In this document: one piece after another, positions 56,895-64,000 of the stretch | How positions within the stretch are numbered: position 1 is the first letter of the stretch | How the letters are laid out: the number at the start of each line of letters is the position of its first letter | Source of the DNA: Jacaranda mimosifolia | Lineage: Eukaryota; Streptophyta; Magnoliopsida; Lamiales; Bignoniaceae | Length of the DNA: 64,000 nt | Direction: 5' to 3' | Assembly: GCA_018894105.1 (NCBI GenBank) | Contig: CM032133.1 | Location: 20,040,501 to 20,104,500, forward strand | Translations under genes and position numbers: made by a program | Notes under the pieces: generated by a model | The model's database searches: none | Seen by the model: the letters and a program-made list of their open reading frames with translations, nothing else | Told to the model about the DNA's origin: nothing

Positions 56895-57103
56895 ATGGCA
56901 GCACAATTTCCTCTCCATCACCGGCGGCGTGAAATTTCCTTTACCACCGCGAGTAATTTCTCCGTTCCTCTCTTTGCCCCCGTCATCTTCGCTTCACCGA
57001 TTGTTACAATACCTAAGGAGGCAAACCCAGAATGCAATGGCTTATGTGAATCTTCTCGATTGCTACCCAGGTTAGAGCCACCCAATTATACGTACAAATA
57101 CGA
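56895..57103 (+). other. Exon-like open frame, unknown product
   Basis: An ATG opens a 69-residue frame starting MAAQFPLHHRRREISFTTAS. The composition is clearly less AT-driven than the flanks. The last part, PPNYTYKYE, leads into a good donor GA/GTAAGT at 57104. It could be the first exon of a gene encoding an organelle-targeted protein (basic, Ser/Thr-rich N-terminus). I do not recognise it, and the next downstream segment belongs to VAC14. Alternatively it is a captured first exon. Confidence 0.35.
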
Positions 57104-57166
57104 GTAAGTTTACATCTATCTCTGATGAAAAAGAGATAATAACTTTTTTCTTGAGGCGGGTTTTCT

Positions 57167-57406
57167 ATGGAGGATGCACTAGCTGTGATTCCAGAAGCGG
57201 TTCTTAGGGGGTTTGAATTTTTATTTTTTGAATTTATGTCCGTGGGCTTTAGATTTCTTTTATGTTTTTTTATTTCTTTGTTTTTTTTCTGTGTATTTTG
57301 TTGGATCTAGGTGAAAGGGATAGTTAAGAAATTATCGATGGCAGGGGATCACAATAAAATCACAGCGGTGATCAATTTGTTGACCAATGAATATATGTAC
57401 TATTGA
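57167..57406 (+). pseudogene. VAC14: VAC14 N-terminal fragment
   Basis: An ATG at 57167 begins MEDALAVIPEAVLRG, the N-terminus of plant VAC14 homologues. After about 100 T-rich bases and an acceptor-like TTGGATCTAG, the sequence VKGIVKKLSMAGDHNKITAV and INLLTNEYMY follows (57311-57403), ending in TGA. In intact VAC14 these blocks are joined by a segment of about 18 residues (typically containing KLYEKRK) that is missing here, and the protein continues for several hundred residues of HEAT repeats. VAC14 scaffolds the Fab1/PIKfyve complex that makes PtdIns(3,5)P2 on endosomes and vacuoles. This is only the first 45 or so codons with an internal gap, hence a fragment. Confidence 0.82.
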
Positions 57407-59336
57407 TCTGTTTGCGTATTATTAATTGTATTAGCTCATTCATCTGCCAAATATATAATTGTTTGCTTTGTTTGTTGTGAAAGGAAGCCTTATTGCTTTA
57501 GTTTCTACATTAATGTGTTTGTGTATATGAATGTTTAAAATTCAAATTTAGTGTGTTTTGTTGGGGAATAAACGTGTTTGCTTCATTGTTTTAAATCCTT
57601 ATTTTGTTACCAGAAAGCATTATTCCTTCTCCATAAATTCCGATAGAAGCAGTCTTCAATCATGTTAGGCTAGCAATGGGATTTTGTATGTACTTTACTG
57701 AATAAGCTTCTGATGCTGGAGAATGAACAGCAGAAGAAGAAGCCAAAATGAAATCATTTTTTCCATTTTTTCCCCCAGGTCATGAGAATAAGACTCAAAT
57801 TCCAAAGAAATTATGAAGTTTGCATCTTTTCTTTTCATGCTTAATAACATTACATGAACTGCTCTGCTCAACTGAAGTATGTTGAAAACCAATTAAAGGT
57901 ATCAGTCATATAGAACTATTTAAAAAGAAATTAAAGAACCTAATGTATTACCATGAGCTGTGTGTTTTCTATTTGGTTATTGTCATTAGTGGTATCACTT
58001 TGCGGTCCATTTCTGTTTGCATGGGTTGCAATCCTGCTGTCCAGATTTCTTTCAACTCTTTTTCTCCCTCTCCTGGCAGAAGTACAGAAGAATCCATAGA
58101 CAACAAATGGAAATGTTTAAAGCCTGGGAAATTTTAGTACTGTGTTATCAATTTAATACCAATGCCAATCTTCATTGTTTTAATGACTATTATGGAGGAA
58201 CTATCTTGCTTTGTCTCTATTCTTCTTTGTCTTTAACCAGAGGAATTGGATAAATTTCTGAACCAAAAATAAAGAAATAAATTACTAATTAAAATTGTTG
58301 CAATGGACGATGTTTTCTTCATCTTATGTATACTTTCTGTCTTTAACAAGAGGAATGGGATAAATTTCTTTTCCAACAATAAATAAATTAAATAATAAAT
58401 ATAATTGTTACAACTTTATAAGTGAAAGTTTTAGAGTATTAAAAGGTAGGAAGCGTTGGAGTGATCGCATGTATTGGCTTAAGACAGCGTGTGTTTTTGT
58501 TTCTAAAGATGCCGGCGCTACCATGGGTGATACGAAAAAGAACCCTTTGCTTAAAAGAATTGTTTTTTAATTAATTAATTAATACTGTGTATGTGTTTCT
58601 CTGTATTTCAAAATTTTTCTCATGTTTATACAAAAATTTCTATGTTATCCCCATGCATCAAACAAATATGCGACCTGTTGGTTCTCCTTCAGCTTTTCTT
58701 CCAGCTACTTGCACATTTTGGTGAGTGCATGATATCAGGGGAAACACTATGGAGAAATGCTGTTATGCAGAAAAAGAACTAGGAATCAGGTAAATGAAGC
58801 GTATTATTTCTTAGAATACTGCCCGTTATATATTTCTACGTGAAATCACGAGGCTATCTTCATATTATAAATATTGTTCATCAGTCTTGATGTTAATTAC
58901 ATTACTATAGCATCCGCTTTCCCAACCCTCAGAGTGCTTTGCCCATGTAAGGAACATCATCTTGAGCCTTCTTAGACAACCTCTTTCAAGGACTATGTCT
59001 TTTAATTGCTTAAAATTGTGTAACAGCCGATTTTGCTGGACTGACTTCTGATGATGATTCCTGGGTAGATTGCTATTGCATTTACTTAACAAAGGAATGA
59101 ACTGTAAATATCGTTATATTAGCAAAATGTTTTGATAGGTACATTCAATTCATGTTTCTTGGTTTGCAGATGAGTTTTAGTTACTCCTCCCTGTGTCTTT
59201 TAGGTATCTCTATGTAAAAAGAGTGTGTTGCCTATCATACTTGAATATCCATTGTAAAACTTTTTTTGAATGACAATAGTGTAATTTGATGCTTCAGTAT
59301 TGTCGATCTCATAATGGTCTGCTGGTAATACAGGAC
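57407..59336. other. Intron-like or spacer DNA between gene fragments
   Basis: T-rich, with short frames (58017-58253, 58591-58782) that may include exon remnants such as SFSPSPGRSTEESIDNKWKC near 58050, but nothing I can assign. It is less AT-extreme than the TE spacers, as introns or UTRs of captured genes would be. Confidence 0.3.
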
Positions 59337-60010
59337 GCTAATACTGAAAAGATCTTTCATGGACTGGGGAGCAAGTGATTCATCATTGTATGCATAGCTC
59401 TTTTGCTTGCTACATTCAGTTACAATAACTTGACATACAACCGATTACTAATCACTTTCCTCTTTTTCTTGTCCAGGGTTGAGGATGAAATGGACGAACT
59501 TGCAATGGAAGAAGGTGGCTTCAAAATTTGTTTGGGTGTTGCTGACTGCAAAAGTCTCGAATAAAGCATTGGCCTCAGAAGAAGAGGTATCTGTCTAGCT
59601 GTATCTTGAAATCAGCAATTTTGCTGTATCTACTTTTTTCTCAATTTTAAAGAGCTTATCTTTAGAGGATCTGATGCTTTTGATTAATTTTTCGTTTGAC
59701 ATTTATAATTGTTTCCTTTTTTAGCAACGTCTTCTGCGTTAAATGTTTTCTTCTGTTTCCACACCAGGTAGGTCTTTCAATGGACTAAATAGTATGATTA
59801 AGCTATTCTACCTGAAAAATTGTTGTAAAGCTTTTGACTTATTTAATATTATTCCTTTTCCTAAAACGATTTGCTGCTTGTGTTCTTTCATTAACACAGG
59901 AAAACTATTTGAAACATGCTGCAGAATTTGTTAGTGCAGCAAATGAATGGAGTTCTGGATTTTCCTAAATTTAAGGGTTTGAACAAATGCTATGATCTCA
60001 TACCCACAAG
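59337..60010 (+). pseudogene. Three spliced-exon remnants of an unidentified gene
   Basis: Three segments have matching splice signals and phases. Exon a (59337-59380) reads DANTEKIFHGLGS with a GTGATT donor. Exon b (59478-59587) starts after TTGTCCAG, completing codon AA/G, and reads KVEDEMDELAMEEGGFKICL then GVADCK. Here one extra A shifts the frame; after it, NKALASEEE leads to the donor GTATCT. Exon c (59900-60010) starts after TTAACACAG with ENYLKHAAEFVSAANEWSSG. One extra T again shifts the frame, and FPKFKGLNKCYDLIPT follows, ending at GTATTG. Both shifts lie in homopolymers. The conserved phases indicate a genuine parental gene. I do not recognise the family. Confidence 0.5.
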
Positions 60011-60321
60011 GTATTGTCTACTGTGACTTTTCACACGCAGAAGTTGTTGCACATAATAATTATTCCATTAGAAAAGTTATCAATGCAATATATATCAATG
60101 GTGGAGAGATAGATTAACAGTATCTTTTCCAATGAAACTTGTGTCCGAGTGTTCTTAATTCTCTTTTTACGTGTTTTTTTAAAGCTAGGACACAAAGTAT
60201 CAATATTTATGGAGATGCAAATATTATACTGCAAGGGTTCATTTTGTCATTTTATTTTTCTTTTTTTCCTATTTTTTTTTTTAATTACTGTATGACGCTT
60301 TTAGTTTACAGATGTTTTTAA

Positions 60322-61104
60322 GCCATTCTCCAAACCAAGACCTCACTTTCATCCACCTTAGAGAAACCCTTCAACAACCCAAAACTCGCAGGAAAGCTCA
60401 AGAAACTAAAGCAGCCCAGGTTTCGGGTAGAAATTCCAGTCATCGATGATTCACCCACTTCACTCTCTCAATTGGCTTTTAAAGTCTTTGGGGACATGCC
60501 CATCAAAATAAAAGGCTCCCAAATCAAGATTCTTATATTGTGGCCCAACCAGGACTTAACACAAGCTACTGTTAAGGCCTTTGATTCCTATTCTTCAGAC
60601 TTTCTGGTTCAAAACACTAACATGTCATCAGTTCTTGATGAAGATACCAAAACTGTGAATTCTGCTGACGTGGCTGTGTTTTTGGCGCCGAAGGCATCTC
60701 AACTGGCGGTTATGATGACAGTTACTGACAGTTTGTATCCAGGGCCAGTGGTGATTTTCAATCCCAAATGGGGGTTTGAGGAGGAGATCAATTTTGGAGA
60801 GCTGAGTGGCTTTGTGCGATCATTTGAGGTGGTTTATTCTTTTATGGGTTTGGAGGTTAGGGGAATTTTCAGTAACATGAAAGGTGTGATCTTGAAGTTT
60901 GTGAAAGATGGGGTTTTAAGTGGTGAGAGATGGAATGTTCTGGTTGAAGAAGAAGGGGAATTGAGAGTCATCTCAAGGTTCAAAGTTTGGCCATCCATCA
61001 CTGAAGTTGAGAGTGTCTTGTACAATTTGATTGCTATGAATTCTCCAAAATATGCCAAATTCCTGAAAGATTTGGTTTCAAATGTAACTGCAAATAAAGT
61101 GTAA
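60322..61104 (+). pseudogene. DUF1995-domain (LPA3-type) coding region, 5'-truncated
   Basis: The frame is open from GCC at 60322 to TAA at 61104, 260 codons without an intron. It starts mid-protein (AILQTKTSLSSTLEKPFNNP), and a TAA lies immediately upstream. The body matches the plant DUF1995 family: KLKKLKQPRFRVEIPVIDDS, IKILILWPNQDLTQATVKAF, NSADVAVFLAPKASQLAVM, YPGPVVIFNPKWGFEEE, VVYSFMGLEVRGIFS, DGVLSGERWNVLVEEEGELR, EVESVLYNLIAMNSPKYAKF and LKDLVSNVTANKV. The family includes chloroplast proteins such as LOW PSII ACCUMULATION 3. The transit peptide and start codon are missing; the first in-frame Met is in GDMP, about 57 residues in. The rest is undamaged, so capture or truncation is probably recent. 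It could still be a downstream exon of a spliced gene, but upstream phases do not fit without a frameshift. Confidence 0.8.
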
Positions 61105-61216
61105 CTCCTCAAAAGACGTAAGAACTCATTTCAATTCATTGTGCTTTTTCTTCTCCATTTTTCTTTAAAAGTACTTTATTCAATTTTTAATGATTTTGTT
61201 GGGTATAATTATGCAG

Positions 61217-61310
61217 ATATTTTGAGGAATCAGAGACAGCTGTGGCTGCTGCAGAGAACGGCTGCTAGTGCGGATCCAACTGCACCTGCAATCCTTGCAA
61301 TCGCAAATGA
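61217..61310 (+). pseudogene. Type-2 metallothionein C-terminal exon remnant
   Basis: After an acceptor-like TTATGCAG, the frame reads YFEESETAVAAAENGC, TAG, CGSNCTCNPCNRK and TGA. Plant type-2 metallothioneins end in a Cys-rich domain of the form ENGCKCGSNCTC, [D/N]PCNCK. Here the Lys codon AAG has become TAG and the penultimate Cys codon TGC has become CGC, leaving five of six cysteines. The N-terminal Cys-rich domain is not in the neighbourhood. It lies 113 bp after the DUF1995 stop and in the same orientation. Metallothioneins bind copper and zinc in the cytosol; this fragment cannot. The overlapping 79-residue frame (61141-61380) is the wrong frame for it. Confidence 0.85.
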
Positions 61311-61380
61311 ACTGGGCCTGGTCCAGGCTTACTTGGGCTCTGAAGCAGAAATGAAGAAGATTGGTATTAGTGCTATGTAG

Positions 61381-61954
61381 TAATTTGGAGTCTTTAACGT
61401 TACGTTTTGATCATCATCTCTTCATGATGATTACTGAAACTTAATTGCCAGATTGTTATAAAAGTAGCCAATTTGGCGGTTTCAAGTGGTTGCTTTTGTG
61501 TGGTGTTTGGATTCTGTTTTTCGTACTATAAACTATGAATTAGTATTGACATCTCTGCTGCAGTGCTGCTGCTTTGGAGCCCTGTATGTTAAAAGGAAGG
61601 TTGGGTGATCTAAACTTTAAATTAATGAAAAACTCCTTCCTTCTGTAATTTTAGCCTTTTCTTTTTGTGGTTATTGTTGGTATTTTAATGGTCTTTATTA
61701 TTACATCACCAGCATCGGGAGCCAATGAGTAGCAAATTTATGGCATTAGTTACGCAGAATGTATTTTGATGGGATGTTGATAAGACATGTTTGGTAATGC
61801 TTGCTAAACTCTTGCTTTATAGTTTGAGAATTACTGAGGGTATAGTTTATGCTTCATATATAGGTTGTTCCATGACTAATCCCTCCTTGAGGCGGTTGGT
61901 TGCGGGGTTGCGGGGGGGGTGGGGGGGGGGGGGGGAAGTATCCGAGAAGCTATG
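61381..61954. other. 3'-UTR-like and spacer DNA
   Basis: T-rich sequence that may include metallothionein 3' UTR. It contains a poly-G tract (8 G at 61912-61919, T, 15 G at 61921-61935) that may be an assembly-prone site. No gene. Confidence 0.35.
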
Positions 61955-62472
61955 GCTTGGATTGGTTGTACTCTAAAATAATATTTTTTAATTTTATACT
62001 AATTTAAAATGAAAAATGCAATTGTTTGTAGCACTTTCAATGAAAAAATATATATACTTTTTCCATTTTTATATCTATATATATATATATCATATGTTAC
62101 CTACTAATTTAATAATATATTTAATCCCATCATACATCCTTATTAAATAATTATTTTCTTTTCTATCTTTTCTAGATAATGGGATCCACTGCAAATTTAT
62201 TAATATACTTTTTATCCCAATATAATTTGTTTGATGGAACATCAAGGAATTTCTGGGCTCCATAAAGAAGTAAACGATAATAATTAATATTATTACATTA
62301 AAATATTTAATATTATTAAATTAAAATAATATTTTTAATCCATATTTTTTCAAAAAATTTACAATATTTAGTCACATTTTCATTTATCACACTTAAAACA
62401 GTCGTAAGATGAAACTGTATTTGAAAATGGTGAAAATAGAGAATCAAAATGAAAAATACAACCAATCCAGCT
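61955..62472. mobile_element. Small inverted-repeat element, about 518 bp
   Basis: The left end GCTTGGATTGGTTGTA pairs with the reverse complement of the right end (GCTGGATTGGTTGTA). Both continue into AAAATGAAAAAT-type sequence. The interior is AT-rich with inverted TTAATATTATT words. The TSD is unclear, so the superfamily is not assigned. Confidence 0.5.
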
Positions 62473-63432
62473 CAATCATTTTCACATGTTCTATCTTGTT
62501 ATATATAATTGATTTTGTTACCATCAATAAGATTCCTCACTATGTTATAAATGTATCAAAATAAAAAAGAAAAAGAAATAAAACTAAGTAAATATAAATT
62601 AATTAATAATACACCAATATTTTGCAAAAGAGAAAATGAAAAATATTTATAAATATAGATATTATAAATATAACACAAGATATTTAATTTAGAAGAATAA
62701 GATAAATAGTATTGAATACAATTTAATTATTGAAAAAAGGGAAACATAAGATATTTTATATGAATGTATATTTCATCAGAAATGTTCTTGATGTTGAATC
62801 ATTTCTCCTAAATATTTTTGTTATTTGCCTTATATAATTTTTTGACAGAAATGTATTGTAAACTACTAACTTGTTAACTGTACTCACTTATTTGTTTATT
62901 TATAATAATGAGGATCATGATGAAAGCTCCATTATTTTATAATAGCAAAATGGTGAGAAAAAGTAAATGTATGTAGTAAAATATATTTAACTTACCACAA
63001 AATTGGGACTTCAATTTTTTTTTTTTTTTAATTATCTTGGTTCATAACAATAAAAATCAATTTATAAACATTATAAAAACATGCATCTTTGGAAAGAATA
63101 AAAACTCATCACAATGGTCTCGAGAGGTGGAGAAAATAGAATATGAATATTTTTATATCATTAAATAGCGAATTTCATGTTTAGATTTCTTTTGTACAAA
63201 GTACCTTTAGAGATTAGATTAAGAAAATTCCCCAGTTCAGCTTAATTAAAACGTTTAATTATGAAATGATAGATAATTCATGGAGTAACATAATATAATT
63301 CTTAAATTAAATTTTACTAAATTTTATATTATTAGAAAATACTATGTATGAAACATTTGTATATGCACTATAGATATGGTGCAGAACATTTCAATTAAAT
63401 TATATCAAAAAATGCACCTATAATGAATGGTA

Positions 63433-63470
<38 letters not shown>

Positions 63471-64000
63471 ACGTACGTATTTTTGTGAATGTGTATAAAA
63501 AAATAAATTTGAGAATATAAATAAAAACATTAGAAGAAACTATTAGACAATATGATTAAAAGTTGGAAACATGATATATTAATATAGAGAGTTACAAAAA
63601 ATGATATATATATATATATATATATATACATGACATATATACATTGAGTATTTAACATAATTAGATAGGACTTACAAAAAATGAGTTAATATGGATTTTT
63701 TTACATTAATTTATTAAAATAGCTATTGACAGAGCATCATATATTGAGATATGTTTCACTGCAGAAATGATAAAAAATTAATTTATTCACATCATTGCTA
63801 CGTAAGATATTTAAAAATGTGAATGAATATTGAACATCATTTTACTATATATGTCAAATATATTATATTTCATAATATTTTGGATCAAAAATTTGATTGA
63901 TAGATCTATTTAATTTGAGTTTCTTGTTTGAGAAATAAAAATTTCATTGAATTTGATTCATTTATAAATGGAATAGTATATCTACTGTATTTATTTATTG
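62473..64000. other. AT-rich spacer with microsatellites, no gene
   Basis: Contains (TA)n at 63434-63450 joined to (TG)n at 63450-63470 and ACGTACGTA, plus (TA)n at 63604-63628. No coding frame above 60 codons and no transposon ends recognised. Confidence 0.5.

Noticed and set aside
60309..60330. Joining the upstream exons (59337-60010) directly to the DUF1995 frame as one gene
   Set aside because: Neither available acceptor (after TTTACAG or TTTTTAAG) restores the DUF1995 frame from the exon ending at 60010; a TAA lies between, and the two parts are probably from different genes.
61141..61380. 79-residue frame ending LGSEAEMKKIGISAM as a distinct protein or DUF1995 tail
   Set aside because: The alternative frame gives the unmistakable metallothionein Cys pattern, so this frame is more likely accidental, although its last part is not excluded as something else.
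61381..61955. Helitron 3' end (hairpin plus CTRR) after the gene-fragment block
   Set aside because: Several CTAA/CTAG words exist, but I saw no convincing GC-rich hairpin at the right spacing; the poly-G tract is not a terminator hairpin.
1..64000. CRISPR arrays, tRNA or rRNA genes, plastid or mitochondrial insertions
   Set aside because: None seen: no spaced identical repeats of CRISPR type, no cloverleaf-like sequence, no recognisable organellar genes. A tRNAscan or organelle BLAST could still find short pieces.

Overview
The window is plant nuclear DNA, most likely from a eudicot. It is strongly AT-rich and packed with nested plant transposons, and every host-type sequence I recognise is a broken piece of a plant gene. 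I see no intact host gene, no tRNA or rRNA gene and no CRISPR array. Most calls come from reading terminal repeats, target-site duplications (TSDs) and conserved protein motifs by eye.

Layout. 1-3765: a Mutator-like (MULE) element with long inverted arms; its left arm runs off the window, and a 1.7-kb non-autonomous hAT element with an 8-bp TSD sits inside it. 3780-10246: AT-rich spacer with several short DNA elements: PIF/Harbinger-like ones at 4891, 5672, 6019 and 6869, and a small hAT element at 7390. 10290-12031: an LTR retroelement reduced to two LTRs and short gag/protease remnants. 12271-17098: a nearly complete but nonsense-riddled Ty1/Copia element on the minus strand. 18268-19457: a MULE with about 250-bp arms and a 10-bp TSD carrying a pectinesterase fragment, i.e. 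a Pack-MULE. 20037-30279: two Copia units in tandem on the minus strand, arranged LTR-internal-LTR-internal-partial LTR. 30356-31698: another MULE with a 10-bp TSD and GC-rich cargo. 31809-32237: a third hAT element with a perfect 8-bp TSD. 33150-49140: a plus-strand Copia element whose 3' LTR is split by an 8.5-kb CACTA element (40373-48856, TSD TGG). 49345-50508: a PIF/Harbinger-like element. 50754-about 54958: a decayed, internally deleted Copia element, followed by a terminal-inverted-repeat element at 54959-55699.

56895-61380 is the only gene-like stretch. It is a same-strand patchwork: the N-terminus of VAC14, an unidentified set of spliced exons, a 5'-truncated DUF1995 (LPA3-type) coding region and the C-terminal exon of a type-2 metallothionein. 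All are damaged. This looks like transposon-mediated gene-fragment capture, but I could not find the carrier's ends. 61955-64000 is a further small element and AT-rich spacer with microsatellites.

There is no functioning gene network here. The value of the window lies in the order of insertions (Copia, then CACTA; MULE, then hAT), in two independent examples of host gene fragments carried or assembled by transposons, and in a tandem retrotransposon array whose two units share a nonsense codon.
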